Below are positions 47,801 through 56,289 of a DNA stretch of 64,000 nucleotides, piece after piece. Every line of letters starts with the position of its first letter. Positions within the stretch are counted from its first letter, which is position 1. Source of the stretch: Desulfatiglans sp. (GTDB lineage: Bacteria; Desulfobacterota; DSM-4660; Desulfatiglandales; HGW-15); contig JAAZBV010000069.1 of NCBI GenBank assembly GCA_012513605.1, positions 1 to 64,000 on the forward strand, written 5' to 3'. Position numbers and translations under genes: made by a program. Under the pieces are notes generated by a model, which ran no database searches, was not told the origin of the DNA, and worked only from the letters and a program-made list of their open reading frames with translations.

Positions 47801-50104
47801 CTCCATCAGGTCATTTGCTACAAATAAAGAAACAATAGCCGATGCCGAATCAATTGGTGTTCTTCTGCCTAAACCGGGGTTTCCATCAGAGTGTGTTTCG
47901 AGAAACACATCATAGTTATGAGACCAACCTCTTCCCAGGACGCCATCCTTATAATTTGAACTGCTGTTATATGAACGGGTCAATCCCAACCCCATTGTGC
48001 CTGATGCACCTAATGAGATATCTGTATTACTGGACAGAAAAGCCCCTGAAAGCATATCTACTGGGTCATTACTTGTAGGGGGGTTCAACTGGGCTTGTGT
48101 GCTGATATTTGCCACTGAAAGAGAGGTTTGGTAGTATACTTCATCAACATTTACTGGTTCAGAAACACTAGAATATCCGCCATTATAATCACCGGAGATA
48201 ATCATCCCTACTGACCCGCTGTTTCCTGAATGGTAATACTGGATATACCCCAGGCCAGTCCATTCGTTTAATACAATATTGGCATCCTGTGGTAATATAA
48301 ATTTAAAGCCGGCATTAACGAGGCCTTGAATTTCGGTAATTTTAGTTGATTGATAATTCTGTAATTGGGGGGTAATGGTAGAAAAATTGCTGCTGGTTAC
48401 ATAAAAGCTTTTCTTATTGTTTGCATTTGAAAGTTGGAGGAGTTTTACAGTTGATGCTCCGATTTTATCTATCCCCTGTAACTGTTGCAGGATTCCATGT
48501 TCAAATGCGCTTGAGAAACCACCTATTGCAAAAAACCATTGAAAAACTTCACTACTATTACCATGTTCTGAAGAGGGTGTAACATACCCCATTTTTACAT
48601 CAATATAATACCCTTCTTCCTGGGCCATTATTCCTATTTTATGCTGCCTTACAGGGATTACTCCAGCCAGTTCCCCCATCATTTTCTCTACAAGGCTGCA
48701 CTCATTAAGCCAGGTCATTGCCATTATATTGAGTGATTCTCCAAGAACTGTTTCAGACTCAGGCGTGCCTGTTACTTTATTCTCAGTAAGTGTCTTGTTA
48801 CGTTCCTGCATTAACTCATTTGACACGTTTTCAAAATCACATGCCAGAGCATATGCACCGCCGCTTTTCAGATGAAACGTTTCTGACTGGTCACAATAAG
48901 TCCCGCCACTCGATGCATAAGGGTGGTTTGCTGTGACAACTAAATTATATACTGTTCCAACAGTTGTAGCATTCCCTGTGGCGACCAATTCGCCTTCCAC
49001 CTTGAGTTGAGGTGCATTGCTCGCTCCTGTAAAGAATATCGTTACCCTTTTACCTGCAATCTCAAAACTTGAAAAGGCACGGTCAATCCCCTGATGCTGC
49101 ACCCTTATCTTGAGCCGATAGGTATCAGGGATAGTTGAAAAAACTGTTTGATTGGCAATATTTGTTTGAAATGGAAGGGTCGTAGGGTATGTTTCAAGCT
49201 CCTCATATATACCCTTTGGGCCGCCTATTATCTCTCTGATTTCAGAATTAGGTTTATTACTCCTGATGTAATTAACAAGATTGTTGCTATAGCTTTGAAG
49301 AGTTGCCTGAATATTACTTTGATTCAAATTCTGTATATAATCAGCTCCGATTGTAGCACCGGCAGCGGAAGCACTTAGTAGGGCAGTCTTATTGTATCCC
49401 ATTGCCGAGGCCAGATCGATGCCTGTATCGTAATTGTTCTTTCTGAAAGCAGGGTCAAAGACATAATTGGTGCCATTAATATTTACCCGAACCCAGACTC
49501 GCATTATAGTGACCGAGTTACTGCTGTATGATACTGGAATGCCGCCATTGGCAAATACCTGGGCAATTACACCTGGATTAGAATCAGTTCCAAGCCATGC
49601 TGCCAGGTCAGAAACAGAGTATGTTACATCACCTGAAACATAATCAGCTGTAAACCCAGAAGTTCTCACCAATGCAATTAATAGTGAGGCCTGATCAAAA
49701 TCATTTCCCCTTCTTGCAAGAAGTGTTGCTGTAGCGCCATTAACAGAGCCAAATGAGGGGACATAATCTATGTGATTCTTCACATAATCAAAGATAAGCT
49801 TGGGGTCATGCTGTAAACCCCTGGCAAGTTCTACAATTTGAGGGGTAGCCTGGGTTTCAGATGTGGTCAACCCATCGCCCATTGACATAAGGAGTATATT
49901 CTCTTTTTTAAATGGCAGGGTTATTTCTTTTACATCTTTTTGCTCTAGAATTGCCCTTGCTTCCACTGGACTAACAGGCTGCGTTGCAGTGACTATCTGC
50001 CAGCCTGGTTCTGAGGCGTATGCAGATAAGCTCATTAATGTGACGATGGAGAATAAAAATATGTAAATCGAAGAATTTATTATTTTTCTGATGGTTTGTT
50101 TCAT
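44861..50104 (-). CDS. RHS/YD-repeat secreted protein with transglutaminase-like N-terminal domain
   Basis: 1747 residues. Signal peptide 1-30 (AYA-SEP). Residues about 85-225 fold like a bacterial transglutaminase-like domain, but the catalytic Cys position is D135 (ARRGNDFDQASLLIALVR) and the His position R202 (MRVWVRVNI); D217 is kept, so it is probably inactive. Residues about 690-1600 are RHS/YD repeats beginning PVDMLSGAF and closing with the core signature FYMKARYYDPTLGRFISEDPLGF near 1590. The last 140 residues (after IDPEGE) are the variable tip: Gly/Ala-rich, then Lys-rich, with no toxin motif I know. RHS shells enclose and deliver such tips. No VgrG or PAAR gene is nearby; export is by signal peptide. 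Confidence 0.9.
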   Translation of the reverse strand: MKQTIRKIINSSIYIFLFSIVTLMSLSAYASEPGWQIVTATQPVSPVEARAILEQKDVKEITLPFKKENILLMSMGDGLTTSETQATPQIVELARGLQHDPKLIFDYVKNHIDYVPSFGSVNGATATLLARRGNDFDQASLLIALVRTSGFTADYVSGDVTYSVSDLAAWLGTDSNPGVIAQVFANGGIPVSYSSNSVTIMRVWVRVNINGTNYVFDPAFRKNNYDTGIDLASAMGYNKTALLSASAAGATIGADYIQNLNQSNIQATLQSYSNNLVNYIRSNKPNSEIREIIGGPKGIYEELETYPTTLPFQTNIANQTVFSTIPDTYRLKIRVQHQGIDRAFSSFEIAGKRVTIFFTGASNAPQLKVEGELVATGNATTVGTVYNLVVTANHPYASSGGTYCDQSETFHLKSGGAYALACDFENVSNELMQERNKTLTENKVTGTPESETVLGESLNIMAMTWLNECSLVEKMMGELAGVIPVRQHKIGIMAQEEGYYIDVKMGYVTPSSEHGNSSEVFQWFFAIGGFSSAFEHGILQQLQGIDKIGASTVKLLQLSNANNKKSFYVTSSNFSTITPQLQNYQSTKITEIQGLVNAGFKFILPQDANIVLNEWTGLGYIQYYHSGNSGSVGMIISGDYNGGYSSVSEPVNVDEVYYQTSLSVANISTQAQLNPPTSNDPVDMLSGAFLSSNTDISLGASGTMGLGLTRSYNSSSNYKDGVLGRGWSHNYDVFLETHSDGNPGLGRRTPIDSASAIVSLFVANDLMETQDSLINWLTISQIQKWMVDQLIDNVVTVHMGSKTLDFVKLADGTYNSPPNTTVKLVEGTTFRLEDRFDMNINFNTDKKISSIVDADNNSLTFQYSGDKLQTVRDTFQRSLTLTYDGDFLDTVTDSTGRSVSYDYTNGNLTGFRDLENKLWQYGYDTKNRITTLTNPLNIITVTNTYDELDRVKTQTVPRKINGSIVNRTYNLYFSGYRNIEEDTEGNQAVYYFDDKGRTVSFKNAIGNRSYSEYDGQNHVVKTTDPRGNEAEFIYDGNHNLVKAVGPLSGIEYDSKYTYDTEFQLTDTYLTMNDVIQRNLSHLDYDSEHRLEKTTTYPETGKEIHRDITYYPNGLTNTTSDGKGIITTLTYDPFGNPDTSKVDTEPIVDYTYNSRGWMTDLNDQAGSHTGFTYNNRGQILTRTDPLSKATGYTYYDDGSLHTITDRKNNTISYSYTPSGKMDTITYQDASTVSFQYDSRDNLYRMQDSIGTTTYNEYDAASRLRRFTDAQGFEIAYNYDNAGNLTTLTYPGNKTVTYTYDELNRLETVTINFVTGTPASTFYYDASGRLDQIDQFNGTKVYYGYDNADRLADLENEKGDTTPLATYHFTLDNNGNRTHIAKNEPLTFDPSAQTINYTYNSQKNRLLTAGADTFTHDDEGQLSAKNSTTYTFDYEHRLKTIGSTIQYFYDGMGNRVRAVRNGVTTKYIYDARGNLLAGADANNVIQRYYIYGNGLMAMVTATGELYCYHYNATGSTIAITDSSQNIVNKYAYTPFGEIGNEQETFVQPFKYVGQYGVMSEPNGLFYMKARYYDPTLGRFISEDPLGFGGGDVNLYVYVNNNPVLLIDPEGEAAILGAVFGAIGGSAADLMFQAASNIAQGESAFSDINLKSVFISSGVGAVSGAIGYGAFTQGSKAIKAYKAYSVASKNLKAREIAMAAGKYRNPIATAMQVSNRNAALGEIATAVGRGTLFPTAKFAYNQLTSSNNSK

Positions 50105-50149
50105 GGCTGTTTCCTTATCGTCCTATAACTGAGAAATATAGTATCAATT

Positions 50150-51322
50150 CTAACGTATTGTCTTATTCACACGATTTCCTACAACATCGTATTCATAGTA
50201 CATCTCATATGTTATCTGGTAATCTGCGATAACTGCGGTACTGGTTAACCGGCCTAGTATGTCATATTTATTGTATTGCCCTGGGGCAGGTGTTGAGTTT
50301 GAGCTTATAGGATTGGTCTCAGCAATGTACTCGATATAATTGGTATAGAGGTCTAAATCAGGGTCGCTGTTTCTGTCATAGACTATCGGGTTTGTCCCTG
50401 AGTTTACCTCCCAGAAATTAGGAAGATCATCATTATCAATATCGCCATATGCGTCATTAACAAGCGGATTAAAGCCATAGGTAATCTCCAAACCATCGCC
50501 CATTGAATCACCATCCGAGTCTGCGTTAGTTGGGTTTAATCCGTTCAATACCTCGAAGCCATCCGTCAACCCGTCGTCATCTGTGTCATGGTCGTTGGGA
50601 TCGGTATGGTTGTTGTACTCCCCTAGATTCGAGAGGTTATCAGTATCAAAATCCTCTTCAGCTCCATATGTAAGGGTGCCAAAATACCTTATTTCCCAGT
50701 CGTCATCCATACCATCACCATCCCCATCATTTAAAAGGAGCAGCATAAAAATAGGTGTTAAATCAGCCCCTGTAGAGGTTCTGTTTAACCCTGCATCTTC
50801 TGTGTTTTCTGAAAGGTCATTCTGTTTCGTATTACTTGTGTTTTCAGTTTCATCATCCAGATAAGGTGGAGTAAGGTCGAGGTCGGCATCAAGTTGCGGA
50901 GGGATTGTATCTATATTTTCCGGTACTGTCTTATTAATATCTTCAGGCAGTTCATTTGAATCATTCAACTCTTCTGATGGCCGGTCAACCTTGTTACCTG
51001 TTTCAAGGTCAATGGCCTCAAGATAACCAGTAGAATTGGAAATATTCGGATCTGTTCCATTTGTTATTTCCCAGAGATCGGTGAAACCATCGTTTTCTGA
51101 ATCCGGGTCGTTTGGGTCTGTACCATACTTCTCTTCATCAGTATTTGAAATGCCATCGCCATCGATATCATTTGGGTCGGGTTCAAATCTGGTAGTTACC
51201 TCAGATTCAAATGGCCCTGATGGCATTTCAATTGTCTCACTTCCGGGAAGTGTCTCTTCTGCATAGCAATCAAATGTAATGAAAAACATAAGAATCAGAA
51301 ATAAATACAAAAGTTTTTTCAT
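50150..51322 (-). CDS. Secreted calcium-repeat (TSP3-like) protein ending in a YD-repeat stub
   Basis: 390 residues with a signal peptide (1-21). Two blocks (about 52-100 and 197-320) consist of Asp-rich thrombospondin type 3-like repeats (DPNDIDGDGISNTDEEKYGTD; DTDDDGLTDGFEVLNGLNP; DSDGDSMGDGLEITYGFNP), which bind calcium. A Glu/Asn-rich spacer lies between. The last 45 residues (YNKYDILGRLTSTAVIADYQ then YEYDVVGNRVNKTIR) are RHS/YD-repeat units. It lies 45 bases upstream of the RHS gene. The YD end suggests it is the remainder of, or a partner split from, a larger RHS protein; such TSP3-YD fusions probably act at the cell surface. Confidence 0.85.
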   Translation of the reverse strand: MKKLLYLFLILMFFITFDCYAEETLPGSETIEMPSGPFESEVTTRFEPDPNDIDGDGISNTDEEKYGTDPNDPDSENDGFTDLWEITNGTDPNISNSTGYLEAIDLETGNKVDRPSEELNDSNELPEDINKTVPENIDTIPPQLDADLDLTPPYLDDETENTSNTKQNDLSENTEDAGLNRTSTGADLTPIFMLLLLNDGDGDGMDDDWEIRYFGTLTYGAEEDFDTDNLSNLGEYNNHTDPNDHDTDDDGLTDGFEVLNGLNPTNADSDGDSMGDGLEITYGFNPLVNDAYGDIDNDDLPNFWEVNSGTNPIVYDRNSDPDLDLYTNYIEYIAETNPISSNSTPAPGQYNKYDILGRLTSTAVIADYQITYEMYYEYDVVGNRVNKTIR

Positions 51323-51571
51323 ATGTTCTTTTTCTCCGTACCTATTGATTAATCTATTACTTTTTCACATAAAGCTTTGTAAATCTACCATTGAATAACT
51401 TCATTACCAGTGAATAACATTAAAAGCAATTTCTAAATATAACCCACTTAAGCAATTTTATACCCATATAGTATTACAAGAATATATTTGTCAATTATTA
51501 ATTTAAAAAGACAAATAGCATCCTGTTTAGAAAGATATTTTTTGTCTATTGTGCGTTTCAGGAGGCTATTT
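51323..51571. promoter_or_regulatory. Divergent promoter region with possible operator
   Basis: The 249-base AT-rich gap serves the calcium-repeat protein (minus) and the Xre regulator (plus). TTTGTC (51487-51492) and GACAAA (51510-51515) form an inverted pair; the unit GACAAATAG (51510-51518) is partly repeated inverted at about 51542-51550. These could be binding sites for the Xre protein. Weak evidence. Confidence 0.3.
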
Positions 51572-51922
51572 ATGGCTGATCTGGAAAAAATGATCGGGAG
51601 TAAGATTACAGAGTTTCGCTTACATAAAAAAGCAACACAGGCACAACTGGCAGAGGAAGTGAATGTAAGCGTTGAGACAATCTCAAGGATGGAAAGAGGA
51701 GTAGCCTTCCCATCATTAAAAACAATGGATAAAATAGCCACTGCCCTTGGTGTTGCACTGAAGGATTTTTTTGATTTTGGGACCGGCAAGAAATTAGATA
51801 AAACCTGTGAGAGAGAGATCGCAAAAATTAATGCGTTCCTTAGATCATATAATAAAAACGAGATTTCTTTAGCGCATAAGGTTTTAAAAGATGTTTTTAG
51901 TTGGCTGGGCAAATCCAAATGA
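51572..51922 (+). CDS. Xre-family HTH transcriptional regulator
   Basis: 116 residues. A helix-turn-helix of cro/C1 type spans about 8-62 (ITEFRLHKKATQAQLAEEVNVSVETISRMERGVAFPSLKTMDKIATALGV), followed by a short helical tail. AGGAGG lies 6 bases before ATG 51572; an upstream in-frame start at 51488 lacks one. It is convergent with the toxin gene next door and divergent from the calcium-repeat/RHS genes, which it may control. Confidence 0.85.
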   Translation: MADLEKMIGSKITEFRLHKKATQAQLAEEVNVSVETISRMERGVAFPSLKTMDKIATALGVALKDFFDFGTGKKLDKTCEREIAKINAFLRSYNKNEISLAHKVLKDVFSWLGKSK

Positions 51923-51929
51923 TATGATT

Positions 51930-52337
51930 TTAAATATTTTCGCTGAATTCTCTCAAAGATACAGCTACTGAAGAGAACTCCTGTAAAAGTTGTTTATCAA
52001 CAGTTACAAGGGGAAGATTAATATCCTTTGCAACAGCGATAAATTCACAATCATAAGCAGAGCATCTGGATTCTGAGGCAAGCCTTAACACCTCACCGGA
52101 TGGAGCCTCATATTCCCGACCCTTTAGAAGCTTTAATGCACTATTCATAATGACCTTGGCCTGTTCCAATTTTATGATGTTCTTTCGCATATAAAGGGCA
52201 AGTACATTACGAAATTCACTACGCCATAGAATAGGGGCAGCCCACTCAAAGTCTTTTTTGAGCGCTCGTTCTGCAAAAACAGACTGGTCACTTGACAGGA
52301 AGAGATAACCGATAACATTTGTATCAACAACAATCAT
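51930..52337 (-). CDS. vapC: PIN-domain toxin, VapC family
   Basis: 135 residues with the acidic residues of a PIN ribonuclease: D5 (MIVVDTNVIGYLF), E41 (WRSEFRNVLALY), D96 (SAYDCEFIAVA) and D114 (VTVDKQLL). Its ATG overlaps the stop of the antitoxin gene by 4 bases. VapC toxins cleave tRNA or rRNA when the antitoxin is degraded. Complete; no sign of decay. Confidence 0.9.
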   Translation of the reverse strand: MIVVDTNVIGYLFLSSDQSVFAERALKKDFEWAAPILWRSEFRNVLALYMRKNIIKLEQAKVIMNSALKLLKGREYEAPSGEVLRLASESRCSAYDCEFIAVAKDINLPLVTVDKQLLQEFSSVAVSLREFSENI

Positions 52338-52576
52338 GGTCGACCCTCTGTTTTTGCCTGGTTAAATGCTTCATCACTGATCAGATATCCGGAGGTCAAT
52401 TGGCGGAGCATACGAACATTTTTAAGCATCTCATCAAAATCTATAATGTGACTTGAGACAGCATTTTCAATACATACTATTATTTCGCTGTTGAGAGACC
52501 GCCGGTTTATTTCTGCAACTGACTTAAGCCGGTCGTAAAGTTCATCCGGGATATTCTTGACTGTTACGGTTGCCAT
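52334..52576 (-). CDS. Ribbon-helix-helix antitoxin, FitA/VapB type
   Basis: 80 residues. The N-terminal 45 residues form an Arc-like ribbon-helix-helix (TVTVKNIPDELYDRLKSVAEINRRSLNSEIIVCIENAV), which binds DNA as a dimer; the C-terminal part (VRMLRQLTSGYLISDEAFNQAKTEGRP) should wrap the toxin. AGAGG precedes ATG 52576. ATGCAACCATT occurs twice in tandem just upstream (about 52602-52624), a possible operator for self-repression. Confidence 0.88.
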   Translation of the reverse strand: MATVTVKNIPDELYDRLKSVAEINRRSLNSEIIVCIENAVSSHIIDFDEMLKNVRMLRQLTSGYLISDEAFNQAKTEGRP

Positions 52577-52643
52577 ATTTTCACCTCTTTATTGGTTTCA
52601 ATATGCAACCATTATGCAACCATTGTAGTTTGATGTCAACTTC

Positions 52644-53117
52644 CTAATCTTTAATAGTAAATCTAGGCAACAGCCTGCCAGTTCTGGCCTTATATCTCAA
52701 ATATTCTAAACCGAAATTTTCTTTCAGGTCCTTTTCCTCTTTGGGGATAAGGATCAGGAAAATAATATATGTGAAGATAATAGAAAGAAAAACCATAGCG
52801 TTATTTATTAAAAGGCAGACCCCCGGCATAATAAAAAATATGTGAGAGGCATACATGGGATTTCGTATTCGCGAGTATAATCCTGTTGTAATAAGCCTGT
52901 CCGCCTTCAGTGCCTTTTTTATCTCTGCGTTGCCTGTTGCCAGCATAAGGATACCGATACCGATCAGGATAATTGCAGCAATTATCAGGAAGATTTTTGG
53001 GACATGTAAAATCTCTGAGATATTTAACCTCAGGGGCAGCCAGGATAATAAAACCAAAACGGCATATCCGGGGAACATGATTTTGGGGCCGACACCCCAG
53101 GGGGTCATTTTTTTCAT
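52644..53117 (-). CDS. Isoprenylcysteine carboxyl methyltransferase-like membrane protein
   Basis: 157 residues with about four membrane helices. The C-terminal half (LITTGLYSRIRNPMYASHIFFIMPGVCLL, then IPKEEKDLKENFGLEYLRYKARTGRLLP) carries the R-NP-Y and the E-E/Y-x-Y-K signature of the ICMT/PEMT family of AdoMet-dependent membrane methyltransferases. Bacterial members have diverse or unknown lipid substrates. It is last of five minus-strand genes and starts 4 bases after the acyltransferase stop, which suggests a shared lipid role. Confidence 0.8.
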   Translation of the reverse strand: MKKMTPWGVGPKIMFPGYAVLVLLSWLPLRLNISEILHVPKIFLIIAAIILIGIGILMLATGNAEIKKALKADRLITTGLYSRIRNPMYASHIFFIMPGVCLLINNAMVFLSIIFTYIIFLILIPKEEKDLKENFGLEYLRYKARTGRLLPRFTIKD

Positions 53118-53121
53118 GAGG

Positions 53122-54303
53122 TCATGCCCCCTGCTGGCTGGCTAGCGGTTTATCTCTTGAGACAGTCATCTGATGCGATTCAAAACTGCATATGGGATTG
53201 GCATAAATCGTGAACAGGAGGTTCCTGACCTCGGGCTTAAGGTTATTGTATGCATTAAGAAACCCAGCTTTTTCTGGTTCAGTATATTTGTCAGCATACT
53301 TTTCTGTTTTATACAGGTGGTCATAGGCAATATAGTTCCTGGGCCAGAATCTGTATAAAGTATGTATCTCTTTATCGATGGCAGTGGCTAGAGCGTTCTT
53401 ATCCTCATAATACCCTGTAAGGGGCGCGCCAAAACTGATGTGTATCCTGCCTTTATCACCGGAGAGCCCTGCCAGCATACTGATCAGGTCCTCGTTCTTC
53501 CTTTTTATATGTGCGCCATTTTTATTCTTCCTGTAGAGCTCCCATGCCTTGAGCCTGTCACAGGGGTCTTTCTCATAGGATATTGCCGCAGGGACAATGT
53601 TGCACTGCCTGATAAATTCGGCAAACCCGCCCTCCTTTTTCCTTTCAGAAAGATAGAACATATTTATTATGGCAGGGTTTGTCTGATCGATCCCATCCTT
53701 GGCGCGGCCCTCCCTCTGTGAGATCCAGAAATTGTTACCTTCATTTCGCAGGTAATTAAGGTATTCAGAAAGGTGCATGGATGCCTCAAGCTGCTCCTTC
53801 CTGGCGAGCCCCCTTTTTACGATTATTCCATTATTGATGCGGATAAGGTCTGAAACCGCATCGTTTAGGAGCAGGTTATCTCCAAAGGCAATGAAGGGGA
53901 TGCTGAATCCGTTCAGGTAGAGGGCATAGTTCACAAGGGCAGGGTCCATCACTATATCCCTGTGGTTGGTCATGAAGATATATGATTTACCCTTGTCCAG
54001 TTTTTCTATGCCTGAGTAGGTAACACTGTCAGATGATCTTTCTATGATCCTCTTTAATAAAAAATCAGCGATTATCTGTGATTGAAATTTTGTCACACTC
54101 CTGATCCGTGAAAGTTTTTTCTTCAGTAAAAACCTGACCACCCAGTCTGCAATACCTTTTAGAGGTTCAGGGCATGAGGGCCATTTCATAATGCGGAAAG
54201 AGGAGACAAGTAGGTCATTTCCCGCAAGGCGTTTCATGACAGCGGGGACCTCACTGTCTATATATGGCCTGATGTCATCGAATCTGGATTTATTGTCTGT
54301 CAT
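53122..54303 (-). CDS. Glycerolipid acyltransferase-like protein
   Basis: 393 residues. The acyltransferase H-x4-D box is NHRDIVMD (about 113-120, FMTNHRDIVMDPALVNYAL), with a second block FWISQREGRAKDGIDQTNPAIINM holding the usual glycine-containing phosphate-binding segment, and IVPAAISYEKDPCDRLKAWE. This fits the PlsB/1-acyl-glycerol-phosphate acyltransferase superfamily at larger size. It joins fatty acyl groups to a glycerol-phosphate-type acceptor at the inner membrane, though the acceptor is unknown. Neighbours are 4 and 5 bases away on each side. Confidence 0.8.
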   Translation of the reverse strand: MTDNKSRFDDIRPYIDSEVPAVMKRLAGNDLLVSSFRIMKWPSCPEPLKGIADWVVRFLLKKKLSRIRSVTKFQSQIIADFLLKRIIERSSDSVTYSGIEKLDKGKSYIFMTNHRDIVMDPALVNYALYLNGFSIPFIAFGDNLLLNDAVSDLIRINNGIIVKRGLARKEQLEASMHLSEYLNYLRNEGNNFWISQREGRAKDGIDQTNPAIINMFYLSERKKEGGFAEFIRQCNIVPAAISYEKDPCDRLKAWELYRKNKNGAHIKRKNEDLISMLAGLSGDKGRIHISFGAPLTGYYEDKNALATAIDKEIHTLYRFWPRNYIAYDHLYKTEKYADKYTEPEKAGFLNAYNNLKPEVRNLLFTIYANPICSFESHQMTVSRDKPLASQQGA

Positions 54304-54308
54304 AAGTT

Positions 54309-54869
54309 TTAAAACAGCATCCCCTTTTTGTTTTCCTTTATCGCAGTCGTTATCTTATCCAGTCTTTTTTTTCGGGTTTCATCGGTCTTTGCATCAAAGT
54401 AGAAACCCGCATATTGCTTTTTTAAAGACATCGGCTTTTTCTCATATTCTTCTGCAAGGCTCAAGTCATTCCTGATTATCTCTTTGAAATCAAGGATCAG
54501 CTTATTAATATCCGGTCTGTTTTTTTCTTTATCCCACTCTCCATTTTCAACAGCCTTTTTTATCTCACGTTCACCAAAATCGGTCATGATCTTTTCTTTT
54601 CTTAATTTTTCAACAATCTTTTTATTTTTCTCAGACCATTTGCTGTTTTTTGTCCGTGGCGCAAAATATTTTATATAGCTTTTATCACCTTCTGACTTCA
54701 TCTGCCCGTCTATCCATCCAAAGCAGAGGACTTCATTCAGGGCCTCATCTGCGGTGATTGAAGACTGACTCTTGTCTTTTATAAACCTGATCCAGATACC
54801 CGGTGATGTCTCTACATTCTTCTTAAGCCATTTACGAAATTCCGTTCTCTCTTTAAATTCCAGTTCCAT
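54309..54869 (-). CDS. YdeI/OmpD-associated family protein
   Basis: 186 residues. It matches the YdeI-like pattern: FKERTEFRKWLKKNVETSPGIWIRFIK at the start, ALNEVLCFGWIDGQMKSEGDKSYIKYFAPRTKNSKWSEKN in the middle and a C-terminal helical, Lys-rich bacteriocin-protection-type domain (LKKQYAGFYFDAKTDETRKKRLDKI). The family is widespread; its molecular role is poorly defined. It follows the SemiSWEET gene by 12 bases. Confidence 0.82.
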   Translation of the reverse strand: MELEFKERTEFRKWLKKNVETSPGIWIRFIKDKSQSSITADEALNEVLCFGWIDGQMKSEGDKSYIKYFAPRTKNSKWSEKNKKIVEKLRKEKIMTDFGEREIKKAVENGEWDKEKNRPDINKLILDFKEIIRNDLSLAEEYEKKPMSLKKQYAGFYFDAKTDETRKKRLDKITTAIKENKKGMLF

Positions 54870-54881
54870 CTTATCTTTCCT

Positions 54882-55145
54882 TTACTTATACTTAATCTTC
54901 AACACCAGTATTGTAAAATTTAATACAAAGGTAACTGCATTGGCCAGCATTACAGGCATATCTTTTGTCAAAGCCCCGTATATAAGCCAGAGCAGAACCC
55001 CGGTTGTAAAAATAATATACATGCTAAGAGAGATATCCCTTGTCTGCTTTTGGGTAATTACCTTTATTGCCTGTGGCAGTAAAGAGATTGTTTTGCAGAA
55101 GGCAGCAAACAGGCCGAGCAACGTAACCATATTAAATTCAAGCAT
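54882..55145 (-). CDS. SemiSWEET-type sugar transporter
   Basis: 87 residues with three transmembrane helices, the size of a bacterial SemiSWEET, which dimerises to move sugars. The first helix carries the PQ motif (ISLLPQAIKVI), followed by RDISLSMYIIFTTGVLLWLIYG, the conserved loop and second helix, and LANAVTFVLNFTILVLKIKYK. Its start abuts the mtnA stop with no gap. Confidence 0.88.
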   Translation of the reverse strand: MLEFNMVTLLGLFAAFCKTISLLPQAIKVITQKQTRDISLSMYIIFTTGVLLWLIYGALTKDMPVMLANAVTFVLNFTILVLKIKYK

Positions 55146-56183
55146 TCAAAACATCCTTTTTATATTCTCCTCAAACGGCGGATAGATGATCCCCTTATCC
55201 GTCACAATGGCTGTGATCAGGTCATGGGGTGTTACATCAAAGGCAGGGTTAAAGACCTTGATTCCTTCAGGTGCGATTTTTCTCCCATACCAGTTTATGA
55301 TTTCATCAGGATTTCTTTCCTCTATTGGGATATCCTTGCCTGTTGGGGTATTAATATCCACTGTTGTTGAAGGGGCTGCAACATAGAAAGGTATATTAAA
55401 ATGTTTTGCAAGGATAGCCACGGACATGGTGCCGATCTTGTTTGCTATATCACCGTTTGCAGCAACACGGTCTGTGCCCACTATCACGGCATCAATCTTA
55501 CCCTGTGACATCACCATGCCTGCCATGTTGTCGCATATAAGTGTGACATCTATCCCTGCCATAGAAAGCTCATACGCGGTAAGGCGCGCACCCTGGAGAT
55601 AGGGCCTTGTTTCATCCGCATACACCTTTATGTTCCACCCTCTCTCCTTTGCCAGATATACTGGTGCTGTGGCAGTACCGTAATCTGTTGTGGCGAGACA
55701 GCCTGCATTGCAGTGGGTTAATATAGTCATGCCGTCTTTTAGAAGCGTAAGCAGGTTTTCACCTATACGCAGGTTTATTTCAACCTCTTCCTTTTGTATT
55801 TTTATCGCCTCTGCCTCAAGTAACCTTTTTTTTGTTTCAACAGATTCATTTTTTAGACCGTCTACCCTCTCTATCATGCGTCTGATTGCCCCGAACAGGT
55901 TTGAGGCAGTGGGCCGTGCCTTTGCAAGCATCTCGCCGTTTTGTTTCATCTTTACCATGAATGCTGTATGATCTGTGTCAGCAATATCCTTTATACCAAG
56001 GTACATACCGAATCCTGCCGCTATACCTATCAAAGGCGCCCCGCGCAGTTCCATATCCCTTATGGCATGGAACACCTCCTCAATGGTACGTTTAGGGTTA
56101 TATTCAGTTACCACGGGGAGTTTCAACTGGTTTAATACATTCAGGGTGTTATCTTTCCATTCCACAGGTTTTATAAATTCCAT
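55146..56183 (-). CDS. mtnA: Methylthioribose-1-phosphate isomerase
   Basis: 345 residues. MtnA isomerises 5-methylthioribose-1-phosphate in the methionine salvage pathway. Key parts are RGAPLIGIAAGFGMYLG, LTHCNAGCLATTDYGTATAPVYLA (catalytic Cys), YADETRPYLQGARLTAYEL and VIVGTDRVAANGDIANKIGTMSVA (catalytic Asp). No other salvage gene is in the window. In anaerobes MtnA can also act in 5-deoxyribose disposal. Confidence 0.96.
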   Translation of the reverse strand: MEFIKPVEWKDNTLNVLNQLKLPVVTEYNPKRTIEEVFHAIRDMELRGAPLIGIAAGFGMYLGIKDIADTDHTAFMVKMKQNGEMLAKARPTASNLFGAIRRMIERVDGLKNESVETKKRLLEAEAIKIQKEEVEINLRIGENLLTLLKDGMTILTHCNAGCLATTDYGTATAPVYLAKERGWNIKVYADETRPYLQGARLTAYELSMAGIDVTLICDNMAGMVMSQGKIDAVIVGTDRVAANGDIANKIGTMSVAILAKHFNIPFYVAAPSTTVDINTPTGKDIPIEERNPDEIINWYGRKIAPEGIKVFNPAFDVTPHDLITAIVTDKGIIYPPFEENIKRMF

Positions 56184-56289
56184 TTTTACTCCCTATCTGG
56201 TTTTTTAATCAAATTTTATTATTAGTGATTAAACAGAAAGGGGAGCAGGGGCAGGATATGCCCTCTGCTCCCCTTATCAGCGTTAAGTT

